Positions 14,101 to 25,356 of a stretch of 64,000 nt of DNA are shown one piece after another. The DNA lies in the NCBI GenBank assembly GCA_012932295.1, contig JAAONU010000006.1:32886882-32950881 (forward strand), given 5' to 3'. The notes under the pieces are model-generated. The model was not told the origin of the DNA, made no database searches, and saw only the letters and a list, made by a program, of their open reading frames with translations. The stretch is from Cyclina sinensis (Eukaryota; Mollusca; Bivalvia; Venerida; Veneridae). The position numbers and the translations under genes are program-made. How positions within the stretch are numbered: the stretch's first letter is position 1; each line of letters opens with the position of its first letter.

Positions 14101-17100
14101 ATTTTGAAAACTAGTATTTTTCACAAAATACAGACATTAGATAAGCTGTTTTGTTTGCAAAGTTGCCTACATGTTGATTTCTTTTCCAGATTGTGTTGTC
14201 TGGTGATCCTCACCAGCTTGGACCAGTAGTGTTGTCAAACTCTGCCCAGGAGTTTGGGTTAGATGTGTCCCTGTTGGAACGACTAATGCAGTTACCAATT
14301 TATAGCAGAGACACTGAAAAATTTTCTGAATATGGCTGCTATAATCCACTGTTGGTAGGTTAATATCACCTTTATATATACAATATGCAATATCATGACA
14401 AAAATTTTATGAAAATGTGTGATCCAGTCCCTATTTCAAAAAATGAGAAATAGTTTAACAAAATGTTGAATAATGGGATGGAAGACTTCATTTTTAGAAA
14501 ATAAACAAAGAGAATCACAGTATTAACATCAAATACCTTTAACAAGAGTAGGCTTTGAGTTGTTCTGTTTTTTTCCTTGATTAAAACCAGTATGGATAGG
14601 ACAGACCTTCAGTTAGGTTCTCTATATTGTGTTGTACACAGTGTTGAAAATTTAAAGTAATTGTATGTTCCACCTATTGCAGGTGACGAAACTTGTAAAC
14701 AATTTTAGATCCCATGCCAGTATTCTTCAGTCGTCGTCGGAAATGTTTTACCACAGGGAGCTGCAGGCTGAGGGAGCTACAACAACCACACACAGGCTGT
14801 GTAACTGGCCAGAATTACCTGTAAAAGGAATACCTTTGATATTCCACTGTATTAAGGTATATACTGAGTAGTGAATGCAGAATAGTTATAAGTGCTATAA
14901 AAGAAAGAAGCAGATAGGACTTTCTCCCATTCACTACTCAGTACACTCACAGTAACAACCAGCCCTCGGCACAAAGGCTTGGAAACCTAGATTTTGGCAA
15001 TAAAGAAAAATGAGTTAATGAATTGGTAATCTGTTTTACAAGTGAAAGTAGAAAGCTTAGGGAGGCTGATTTTAATTGTTAATTAAATTTTCATGAAATA
15101 AACCATACTACCTAATTGTCAGAAAGATAAATATACTAGTATATACAGGGTGCAAGTTTACAAATAACTGCATTTGGGTTTCCATTAGTTATCAAAGGAA
15201 TTTTGTTGTGACCACTTTATAAAAGCTTTAGCATTTGTTTTTGGGCACCAGTGAAATGCAGTTATGGTAGCTTTATGCTTTATGTTGACAAAGTTTTGAA
15301 AAGTAAAAGAAAAAAGTACAGAGTAAAGGTATGAATAGCACAAGCTACTGATGAATCATTATCTTTGTGCCAGAAAGTTTGGAATTGTCCATTCTGAACA
15401 GTTTGCAGATGTATAGTTGGTAGAAGCTGAATTGTTCTTCAAGTTCATTTCTACAAATAGATACAGTTAATTTAGAAATGTTTGGTGGAAACAGGGTCAT
15501 TCATGGAAAACAATATACATGTATAATCCCATGTTGCAAAATAACTTGTCCATGCATGCTTGAAAAACAGTAAAAATAACAGTGTTTCCTATTTTAGGGT
15601 ACAGAACAAGTTGGATACAACAAACCATCCCGTTATAACATTGAGGAGGCTACTACAGTGGTAGAATATATAAAAAAGATGTTCGATACAATAGAAGACT
15701 TTAAGGTGGAAGATATTGGAATAATTACTCCTTACAGATTACAGGTGTGTGTTGATTTGTAAACCCCAGTTCTTTCAGTTGCAGTTAATATTTCTTAACA
15801 TTTGTTCATCCCATTTTGGTAGTGATAGAAGCAGGGTGATCCCCTAACAATTCTCCCAGGAGATGCTGTAGTAGTAGATCCCTATTTTTTGTTTATAGTA
15901 AACAGCAGTTTTCTCACAGGAAAGTCTAGGTCACCGTAAGGATTTGAACCAGAGTCCTTCATATCATTGGCTTACAAATTAGGGACATCAGCCACAGACT
16001 ATGTATTGTCGGAAACCCATGTTCGATTGGTTTTGAACATTTTATACACATGAATACTTAATGCTGTATTTTCATTAGTTTCTGTAATACATTTTTTTTA
16101 AAGAAACAACATCCCTACTTGATGTTATAGATCAACCTTCAAAATGGAAGAGGCGTAATATCATTGGATGAAGAGGTTCTTCACTTTGTACATTGATATT
16201 CTTGAAAAAGAGTTATTGGGAGTCAGTTGTCCCATGTTACATAATGTAGTTATACTGAATGTGCACCAGGGGTAACCAGCAATGCAGACCATAGAGATTT
16301 TTTTGGTCTTTCATGAGGACTGAACCAAAGGAACTGAGGTGTCAATAAAATATTATCTATTTAAAGTTTTTCAGGTCAGAAATTGTACGGATATAGAATT
16401 AAACACCAAATGATGTAGCATTGAGATTATTGATGAATTCTAGATACATACATAAATTATAAAAGTCTTGAGATGATGTGTGAATTCTAGGTTGAAACAA
16501 TACAAGATATGGTTGCTAACAAGTTGTATAAGAAGATAGATGTTGGTACAGTGGAGTTTTTTCAAGGCCAGGAGAGGAGAGTCATCATCATTTCAGCAGT
16601 ATGTATTGGTCACCGTCTTATGTTTCAACCAAAGTTCATTTTATACACTCTTTACATGCTTGGCTAAAAATGGACTTGTCTGTCATTGCAAATAGGAAAG
16701 ACTGGTTTTTCGTTCATAGCAGTTTTAATGAAACACTTACTGCCTGAACAGGATAGCCAGTAAGCAAACTGATTGTATATGGAAGTGTGGTCTGATCTTT
16801 GTACACAGCAAAAGATAAATATTGCTGCTGACAGGGTTATGGTTAAGTTTCTTTTTCGTGAACAAACTTTCCTACACTTCTATAACCAGTTGTCAATAGA
16901 CTCTTTTGTAGTGTTTGTCTCTGACTAGTTTTAAAAATGCTTCCTTGATTCTCCGAAAAACAATTTTTCATATGCGTTTGTAAAAATGGCCTGGTTATTT
17001 TTCTGAAATAAAAAAATTATGGAACCTGTTGAGTTTTTTTCAGTAGATAAGAATTGTGAGTACTAGACTGAGCTTATATTTAATATTAGATGGGTATACT

Positions 17101-17896
17101 CTTAATAACTGTTTTACTTTCTAGGTTCGTTCCAGTGAAGAGACAGATGGTTCTGACCAGAGTATTCTTGGATTTCTTGAAAATCCAAGACGACTGAATG
17201 TAGCTTTAACAAGGGCCCAGGCTTTGCTTATAGTAATTGGAAATCCCATTATTTTGAGTAGGGTAGGTACATTATTATAACTTGGCTGTTTTTACAATTG
17301 TTTGATTTTTTTATTAAGAATGTAGTTTGAGTAACCATGCAACTATACTTTATTAAAGCAACTGAACACAATGACTTGAGGAAAAAAGAAATCAGTTTTT
17401 ATTCAAAACATTTTGTAATTCAGTCTTTTCAAGCTAACAGTTAAAATGACTACCTATCCATGACTACCTGTCCTGTGTATGTTCTTGGGTTTGAGCTCCA
17501 TTCAGAGTTTGTTCCCATACAGCTTGTTGGTGCCCTTATTTTGGTAAGCAGACTACTGGAAGACATGAAAACTACCAGTCATAATATTGGACTTGTGAAC
17601 TCTTTGTTTCAAGTTGAATATTTTTTAAATGATTTAGAAATTTAAAATTTAAGGTAGATTTACATTGTCAGCTTTGCAGCAACTGTCTGTACATCTGTTT
17701 CTGTGGATACAGCCCAATTACAGCTATTACTTCGAGTCAGCATTATAAAGGACATTATTTGTAACTTGTTGGAAGTTTGTTTTTATTTCAGAACAAATTT
17801 TGGAAATCTTTTATAGACTATTGTAAAAGTGAAGGAGTTTATTTAGATGGCAGCATGGATTTTAACGAGGCAAGTGCTATAGAGATGGAAGAATAA
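5105..17896 (+). CDS. MOV10/MOV10L1-family RNA helicase (N-terminus missing)
   Basis: Superfamily 1 (UPF1-like) RNA helicase. Family members unwind RNA 5' to 3'; MOV10L1 and Armitage load piRNA precursors, while MOV10 acts with Argonaute and restrains retroelements. Exons, all with AG/GT borders and matching phase: 5105-5302, 5898-6012, 6709-6807, 7922-8068, 8431-8528, 9068-9126, 10657-10812, 12022-12131, 12506-12589, 12973-13128, 13432-13497, 14190-14354, 14683-14856, 15598-15744, 16491-16598, 17125-17262, 17792-17896 (TAA). They sum to 2125 nt, about 708 codons. Motifs: Walker A GPPGTGKT (split between 10812 and 12022), Ia [17 protein letters not shown] (split 13128/13432), [52 protein letters not shown] and GCYNPLL look closer to MOV10L1 than to MOV10, but I cannot settle this. 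Some 230 or more N-terminal residues are absent. A short piece after 8068 may also be missing, since the usual GxVHRV segment is not seen. Confidence 0.93.
6290..6600. repeat. interspersed repeat in a helicase intron
   Basis: The block opens with a run of G followed by CGCAAAATG and ends near GTGGGTGTGCGCAGGGTGTGCCCC. The GC-rich ends and AT-rich middle suggest an old DNA-transposon-like repeat. It lies in the intron 6013-6708. Confidence 0.35.
7281..7545. repeat. GGCATATAG-type interspersed repeat, short copy
   Basis: It begins with the hyphenated palindrome TATGCCTCTGAAGGGAGGCATA, continues with GTCTGCCC/GTCTGTCCATCC, a TGACCTTGACC block, and ends in CAGTGACAGTTCCTGTTT. Longer or partial relatives are at 31592-32420 and 42883-43034. 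It lies in the intron 6808-7921. Confidence 0.7.
9200..10450. repeat. interspersed repeats in helicase intron
   Basis: The intron 9127-10656 holds repeat fragments. ATCATCAGGACTGGTTGCCT appears at about 9220 and 9948. A 17-bp word, ACAGCAGACGTCACTGA, is duplicated near 9260-9297. At 9860-9935 a fragment matches the repeat at 37070-37140 (GGGATGTTC..TTG..TGAA..CTCTACCAA). GTCTGTCTGTCTGTC lies near 10085. None is coding. Confidence 0.55.
15930..16000 (-). mobile_element. tRNA-like SINE fragment
   Basis: On the minus strand GTGGCTGATG resembles an A box and GGTTCAAATCC matches a B box about 40 bases later. No cloverleaf or 3' end is evident. It is in intron 15745-16490. Confidence 0.35.
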
Positions 17897-18635
17897 AAAT
17901 CAGGTGAACTGTCAGTGATATTAGACTGAAGGTGCAATGATTTATAAATGGCGATATTCAGATCTGTCAGAGAAGTACTGCCAGTGATAATTGACTTCTG
18001 GTTGCAAGCACGAGGGTAGATGTGAAAATAAGATATGCAACTTGGTTCAGGGAAAGTGTAATGTTCTTTTTGTGTATTGGTTCTGATGCATGGTGAGAGG
18101 AGGGAGTATAATTCGAGCTAGCTATCTTTTCAGTGTCAACACCTGTAACAAACAAAAGTCATTTAAAGTCGATGGTAGTAAGACAGCATAAAACAGTCAA
18201 GTTATTATTAACTGAGAGTATGGTAAAAAAAAATATTTTCACTAATGATCGAAATACCTCAAGAATGCTTGATACAGGCAAGGGTGAATCTTTGCACAAA
18301 TTACAAGTGTTCTATCAACTTAGTATCAAGACATAGTTTTCAAATAATTCACTTTTAATATTAGAAGTGTTAAACAAGTCCTGTTCAGTGGATGTTTTTG
18401 GACTGTTTTCATATAAATTTTGTTAGTGAAATGAGGTTCAGTATGTTTTCAGCAAAGCAGATGGGAACTGAGAAGTTGGTGGTTTCAAGAGTGTATTGTT
18501 AGTGATCATACATTTTAATTGTATGCTATTGAGTGTTACTTAACTATTTATTTAAATGTTACACTTGTACTACTGAAGTTAGCTGTGTTTTTTTGTTGAA
18601 TCTTAATAAATTATTTCAGAAAAGAAAATGTTCCA
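17897..18635 (+). other. 3' UTR of the helicase gene
   Basis: Non-coding sequence after the TAA. It contains AATAAA at 18605-18610, followed within about 25 bases by an A-rich stretch, a plausible polyadenylation site. The ORFs here (for example 18133-18336) show no family resemblance. Confidence 0.6.
18605..18610 (+). terminator. polyadenylation signal AATAAA, helicase gene
   Basis: Canonical hexamer about 710 bases after the stop codon, and the last one before the convergent gene begins. Confidence 0.6.
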
Positions 18636-18766
18636 ATTACACATTTTTTATCCTTTCAACATGACTAATTTTCTTGAATGGTGTGTTGTCAGTTATCTTA
18701 ATGTCCTTGCTTGAGCAAACTGTCAGGTGAACAAAAATATAAACAACTGAATAGAAAGATATTGTC

Positions 18767-18772
18767 TTTATT
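18767..18772 (-). terminator. polyadenylation signal AATAAA, ZNHIT6 gene
   Basis: TTTATT on the plus strand, 10 to 15 bases past the minus-strand stop codon at 18782. The ZNHIT6 3' UTR would therefore be very short, and the two convergent transcripts end within about 160 bases of each other. Confidence 0.6.
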
Positions 18773-18781
18773 GTTAACTTT

Positions 18782-21700
18782 TTATGTAACATTTTCAACT
18801 GGTTCTGATGGTACATGTTCTATAGTGTCTGCATGTTTACAATCAGATGTGCCTGGGGTTGTTGACCTGGCAGGTTGTTCCACTGTGCTTGATTCATCTG
18901 TTACACATACATCCTCATTTGATGGCTCTGTAAAATAAAAGAAATCAGTTGTTAGCTTAGTTTGTCCCTCCCCAACAACAAGCAATTGTGTTAAAGCATA
19001 AGTGACTTTATTATAATCCAAAGGTAAACCTTGAAAAGATGGACAAAGTAAGATAATGAGATAATGTGAGTTACGTTTACGGTCAACAGAAGTCTACAGG
19101 CAAGCAGTAGTGATAGTCTTACAGATATATACAAACAGCTAAGATTTCATCTATTTAAAATTTACCTAAATGACAAGAAATAATTCTAGTAAATGTTAAT
19201 TGATCGGTATTTCAAAAACACAAGACTGTTGATTAACGCCTACAAACATAACAATAGCTCAGTAATATAACATTATGCTACAGAGGTATAGTCACATATT
19301 GCCTATATCATTATGACTCTAGCACAGGACAAAACACTATTTTATTCAAAAGATGGTTGTAACAGCATCAAGTGAAGAGCTCCACTGTAGAGGTACAGCT
19401 CAGATATTGCAGGTTCAGATCTTGTCAAATGATGTTGTGGGGTTGTGGGTTCAACTAACATAAATGAATTGTTACAGGTTCTAATAGTGTCAAACTGTTG
19501 TAAATTAAAATCTTGATGGTGGAATTCTGGAGGTTTAAACCTTGTTAATGTACAGTTACAGATTCAAACCTTGTCAATAAACTATTGCATTTTTCAAATT
19601 TTGTCAACAGATTAATGCAGGTTCAAATATTGACAGTGGAATGCTGGGGGTTTAAACCTTGTCACTGGATTCTTACATGCACAGACACTGTCAATGGAAT
19701 GTTGCACTTTAAAACATGTTAATGGATTGTTGTAGGTTTAAACCTTGACAATGGGTTATTGCAGCTTCAGTTTGAAAAAGACTAACAGATGAAAATCCTG
19801 TCAATGAATTGTTGCGGGTTTAAACTTTGTCAATAGATCTGTGCAGGTTTAAACCTTGTCAATGAATTGTTAAAGGTTTTAACCTTGTCAATGAATTGTT
19901 GAAGGTTTAATCCTTTTCAATGAATTGTTGCAGGTTTAAACCCTGTCAGTGAATTATTGCAGGTTTAAACCCTGTCAATGGATTGTTGCAGGTTTAAATC
20001 CTGGCAATGAAATGTTGCAGGTTTAAACCTTGTCAATGCATTGTTGCACGTTTTTACCCTGTCAAAGAATTGTTGCAGGTTTAAACCCTGTCAATGAATT
20101 ATTGCATGTTTAAACCCTGTCTATGGATTGTTTTAGGTTTAAACCCTGTGACTGAATTATTGCAGGTTTAAATATTGTCAATGAATTGTTGCATGTTTTA
20201 ACCCTGTCAATAAATTGTTGCAGGTTTAAACTCTGTCAATGAGTTGTTGCAGGTTTAAACCTTGTCAGTGAATTATTGCATGTTTAAACAATGTCAATGG
20301 ATCTAACCAGATTTAAACCTAGTCAAAGAATTGTTGCAGGTTTAAACAATGTCAATTGATCTAACCAGGTTTAAACCTTGTCAATGAATTGTTGCAGGTT
20401 TAAACATTTTTGAATAGATTTAAACCTTGTCAGTAGACAGCTGCAGGTTTAGACCTTGTCAATACACTGTTGCACGTTAAAACCTTGTCAAAAGATTTGT
20501 GCAGGTTTTAGTACTTGTCAACATATTTGTACACATATTAAACATTTTGAATAAATTTTTCAGGTTTAAACCTTGTCATTAGATTTGAGCAGGTTTAAAC
20601 TTTGTCAATGCATTGTTGCAGGTTTAAACCTTGTCGACGAATCCGAGCTTGCATAAACCTTGTCAACTGATTTGTCCAGGTTCAAACTTTGTCAATGAAT
20701 TTGTCAACAGTCTGTAGCAGGTTTTAACATTGTCAATTAATTGTTGCAATTTAAACCTTGTCAAAAGATTTTTGCAGGTTTTAACCTTGTCAATGAATTG
20801 TTGCAGGTTTAAACCTTGTCAATAGATTTGTGCAGCTTTAAACCTAGTCAATAGACTTCTGCAGGTTTAAACACTGCTTAAACTTTGTCAATACAATGTT
20901 GCAGGTTAAAACCTTGTCAAAAGACTGTTGCAGGTTAAAACCTTGTTCATGGATTGGTGCAGGTTTACATCTAGTCAATGAATTTTCCACCCTTGTCAAT
21001 GGATCTGAGCAAGTTGAATTTTCATGAATTTTCTGTACAACAGATTTAAATTTATAAGATTATTCCAAATCAATTTGAGTTACATTGTGCTGTATACATA
21101 CTGTACATACCCGTGTGATACTCTGAACAATTTGAGCTAAGAGCAACATGAATAATGGGGTATTCCACAATCTGTTTATGTCGGAAGTTCTCTAACAATG
21201 ACTGTGTTTGGTGAAGTTTGTAGAACCTGAAAAAAAAAAAAAAAATTAACATGTACTATAGCAAAGGAAGGTAATGCTAGGCCATCAATTGTGAATAGGT
21301 TCAACAGTTCAGCTTGTTAAATTTTACATACTTATATATGGTAAGGAATCTTGCTTTAGTAATTTAAGAAATTAACATTAAACTTGAAAGGAAGAGAGCC
21401 ACTTGAGTAAATAGCAGGTTGGATATCATTAGAAAACTGATCATAATCTGGTTTAATATTTATTTAATAAAATGTCATAGAGAACCATTTCGACATACAA
21501 AAAACACTTTCTAATACCTGAAGATTCTGACAGAAAAGTCTAATTTACTGGAGAAAAATCTTGTAATAGCTTCAAGCCAACCTGAGGAGACTATAAAACC
21601 CTTCACTCTTAACTTTTTCTCTTCAGAATTTCTAAAATGAATGTGTCCATCTGTCATTCTAGACTGTCCCAATTACCTTAACTGAAACTTACCATCTGAA

Positions 21701-24700
21701 CAGCAAGGCAGAAACAACTGCTGCCAGATGCATGTCAAATTTAGATACTGATATCTTTATTTTGTTTCATAGAAATTCTTTTCTGCAAGCTTATCAAACT
21801 ATTCAATATGTATCAATAATTCAATGATACATTTTAAAATATATAACATAAGTGAGGAAACTACCACCTGTTTTACGATACGATGACGAACTTAGAATTT
21901 CCTGTGCAAAGAAATTGATTACAATGTGTACTACGGTAATTATTTTACACCATTCATACACAAACCTTTTCTGTGAGCCTGCAGCGTTTTCTTTTTTCAT
22001 AAAGAGAGCCAAGTTCTCCTTGCCAGCAGTGACGTAGGGCTTCAACTTGTGTTTTATCAAAGGGTCGCTATCCATGCCAACATGTCTGTCTAGCACTGAC
22101 TCCAAGCTGTCATCCTCACATATCCTACAGACAAAATTGACACTTTAAACATTACTGCTTATCCTACAGACATAATTAACACTTAAAACATTACTGCTTA
22201 TCCTACAGACATAATTAACACTTAAAACATTACTGCTTATCCTACAGACATAATTAACACTTAAAACATTCCTGCTTATCCTACAGACATAATTAACACT
22301 TAAAACATTCCTGCTTATCCTACAGACATAATTAACACATTACTGCTTATCCTACAGACATAATTAACACATTACTGCTTATCCTACAGACATACTTAAC
22401 ACTTAAAATATTAGTGCTTATCCTACAGACATAATTAACACTTAAAACATTACTAGTTCAGTGTAAAATTGTTGTTTCTCTTTGTATTGATTGTGGTTTC
22501 AACATTATGTCTTGATGTCTTGAACAGTTCAACTGGTTCAACTGGTATGAAAAATGTTTGACCTGTTATGCAAAGCCAGGAAATTAAGTGACTACTGGAT
22601 GGCGAAGTCTTCATGGCCAGCTATTCAATAATCATTTATGTTTTCATAATAGACAACTTTATTTAGTCTACACTTTTACTTAGAACAATATATTATTCAA
22701 TTATAGAAATTTTCTATTTACCAAACCAATTAAGTTTCTAGTAAAATTATTTCACACCAACAGTTTTTTCAGTCACAGTTAAATTTCATCTGAGCTCACA
22801 CATGTAACCTTTTTTTCTCCAATAATCTATCTGATACCTTGTAAAGAAACATTATTCAACTTTATATAATTACTATCAAAATGACTAACCTTTTGTCAGT
22901 TAGTGTCAAATCCACATCTGGAAACACCCATTCTATCTGCCAAAACATTTTCTTTGTTCTACAAATTATTGAAACACTATCATTTTATATGTGGGCTTAA
23001 ACAAGCTAGGTCAGTACATATAATAATTCCATGGGTAAAGCTTTGGTTATAAGGAAATAAATTTTGACATTTTTGTGACTAATTTTGACATGCAAAATTA
23101 CATTTATTGTACAAATGTTTATGTATCCATTCAAAGGGGTAAGCGATCACCTACTATTAAGATTTCTTTTGAATGGGGGCAAGATGACAGCATACAATAG
23201 CAGCTCTTATATACTAATGAATTTATGTAGTCAAAGAAAAACTTGGATAACAAAAGTGTTCTAGTACAGGGAGAGAATGTGGTACTCCTTATCTAAAAAT
23301 GGCTAGTTCGAATCCAGTGAGATTTAATGGTAACTTCTATCTTGCAGTATGTAAATGTGTCTAACCACAAACAGTTATCAAAAATAGTAAATATTAATTG
23401 TAGACAAAACTGGGTCTGTAAGTTATATGAAATGAGTATGAATTATCACAAAGTGATTTCCATCTCTAAGATACTGCATTTTCTTACTGAAGAAGTTCTT
23501 GCCAATACAGCTGCCAGATAGCCATCTATCTTTTCAGTACAGAAGTAGTTTACTCAAGACATTTTATTCACTTCTGGAACTATAAATATTGACAACGGAA
23601 CTGTGTTCATAATTTACAATACCTGTGCTGGTAGCTTGTGGAGTTGTGCTTTCGACGGGTCATAGGGTAGGGGCATAATCAAGTGTCAGATGTTTCCGAT
23701 ACCCCCGCTTGTTTCTCTAACTCTTTCAACTGGTTATAAAACAGAGAATAACATAGAGCAGTCAAAACTGGTTATAAAACAGAGAATAACACCGAGCAGT
23801 CAAAACTGGTATAGACGAGAATGAACACCAATAACACCGAGCATTCAAAACTGTGTATAAAACAGAGAATAACACAGAGCAGTCAAAACTGGTTATAAAA
23901 CAGAGAATAACCACGAGCAGTCAAAACTGGTTATAAAACAGAGAATAACACAGAGCAGTCAAAGTTATAAAACAGAGAATAACACCGAGCAGTCAAAACT
24001 GGTTATAAAACAGAGAATAACACAGAGCAGTCCAAAACCATATGCAGGATTCATCTTCTCAGTTCAAAGACTTATTAATATAACTAGAAAATAGACAATA
24101 ACTGAGTAAAAGACAGCTTTTTAACGAACCACGATACTTGACGACTATTCGCCATAAGAAGGCTATATAGAGAAGAAATAGACACACATTGTATACATCT
24201 TACTACTGAAAATTTCATAATCTTAACCTAAACATATGAACACTTATGGTATCAGTTTTTCAAATATTACTTTCTCTTTAACCGGACTGAAAATATAAAT
24301 GGTACGAGGCACTATTCTAATTTCAACTTACAAAGTTTGGTTTATTATGCCGTTTCTTTAAGACATCTCTCCCAGCATTGTTGTTCTTTCTGGCCGTTTC
24401 TTCTAGAAATCTGTAATCTATTCAAATCATTCACAGCTTTAGGCACTGTTCATCTTGGAAATTTCAGCTAATGAATTTCAGACAATAATAATTACGAGTT
24501 TACTTCAGCGATTCATACAAATTTTTAAAGGGGCTATACTCCAGATTTGATATAAAAATATTTTTTACATAAATTAAATATCTAGATGCCGTGAGATTAT
24601 AACAACATGATATTTTACTTCAAAACTGATTATAACAGTCAAAATAGAACTTTGATTTGAACTCTGGACCCTTATGTGATTATCTGACTTAATTTTTGTC

Positions 24701-25356
24701 AGTAAGTTAGTTTTTAAGCATTAGTCATAAATATTACAAGAAATGTATAATACAAGAAAACTCTTTTTTTGTCATCTGGAGCACAGCCCCTTTAAATTTT
24801 GAATACAAGCATTTAATCTGATGTCTTAATTAAGTAACATAATGTACCCAAAAATTTAAACATGCTATTTCCACCAAAATCATATCAATACGAATACCAG
24901 TTTCTTTTGTACTAGTGCTTCTTAGTTTATTTCTATTTGCTGTGCAATTCATTGCTAAATTGTATATAGCCACAGGCATTTAATAGGGTCCCCATTTAAT
25001 ACCCTGGTTGCCAATTAATTTGAAACCTTTAAACAGTGCTTAAGCCTGAAATCAAATAATACATTTTGTATGTGATACAGTTTAAGATACACATAAACAC
25101 GAGGTAGTAAGAAGGCACAGCTTTACTGGGCAGCACCTACATATTGCACAAACAATAACCAAAGTGTGGGCCATTATACATACCACTAAGTAAATGCCTG
25201 TCATTGAATTCATTCAGTTTCAAGAAGGCAGTTTTATCTCTCTGACCATTACATCCAGTTTTTTCTTTGTGTTGGTTAACACATGTTAAACAACAAGTCT
25301 CTACATTACAACCGGGACAACGGTATTTGGCTTCAGTCTCTTGGCAAACTTCACAC
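18782..25356 (-). CDS. ZNHIT6: Box C/D snoRNA protein 1 (HIT zinc-finger protein 6), first exon not found
   Basis: BCD1/ZNHIT6 is a nuclear assembly factor for box C/D snoRNPs. Exons in transcript order: 25356-25184, 24417-24332, 23729-23623, 22958-22890, 22124-21966, 21226-21111, 18927-18782, with AG/GT borders and phases that chain throughout (856 nt, about 284 codons). The first holds the HIT finger: Cys pairs CEVC, CPGC, C-x3-C and a final H-x5-C, then the typical GQRDKTAF and LLSDYRFLEE spanning the next junction. Later come the family segments TRRKHNST, FWQIEW, SDPLIKHKLKPYV and IVEYPIIHV. The tail (last exon) is Ser/Thr/Glu-rich and variable. Exon 23729-23623 has an in-frame TGA at 23681-23679 (see findings). 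The start exon with its Met should lie above 25356, but I could not identify it. Confidence 0.9.
19420..21010. repeat. minisatellite, about 29-bp unit, roughly 50 copies
   Basis: Degenerate tandem array with consensus close to TTGCAGGTTTAAACCTTGTC followed by AATGAATTG. The core GGTTTAAACC is a palindrome containing GTTTAAAC; I count about 20 intact copies of that 8-mer. It fills most of the last ZNHIT6 intron (18928-21110). Units vary in length and the array is old at its edges. Confidence 0.9.
22123..22450. repeat. 39-bp tandem array containing a 3' splice site in each unit
   Basis: About nine copies of TCCTACAGACATAATTAACA followed by CTTAAAACATTACTGCTTA. The first copy overlaps the acceptor of ZNHIT6 exon 22124-21966. 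On the minus strand every unit carries a pyrimidine-rich stretch ending TGTCTGTAG/GATA, nearly identical to the real acceptor TTTTGTCTGTAG/GATA. Two units are shortened to about 32 bp. Confidence 0.9.
23730..24035. repeat. 38-bp tandem array containing a 3' splice site in each unit
   Basis: About eight copies of CTGGTTATAAAACAGAGAAT followed by AACACCGAGCAGTCAAAA, with one divergent unit near 23805-23850. The copy next to the exon supplies the acceptor of ZNHIT6 exon 23729-23623 (minus strand TTCTCTGTTTTATAACCAG/TTGAAAG). The other units carry the same acceptor-like word followed by TTTTGACTGC. Confidence 0.9.
24524..24796. mobile_element. MITE with about 22-bp terminal inverted repeats
   Basis: TTAAAGGGGCTATACTCCAGAT at the left end is mirrored by ATCTGGAGCACAGCCCCTTTAA at the right end, with two internal differences. 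The element is about 270 bp, AT-rich, has no ORF, and sits in ZNHIT6 intron 24418-25183. The exact target duplication is unclear because the ends are themselves AT-palindromic. Confidence 0.75.

Noticed and set aside
16491..16598. Helicase motif V reading VEFFQGQE as a possible loss of function
   Set aside because: The residue before FQG varies among UPF1-like helicases; the invariant Phe-Gln-Gly and Glu are kept.
22123..24035. Regular direct repeats resembling a CRISPR array
   Set aside because: The units abut with no unique spacers and lie in introns of an animal gene.
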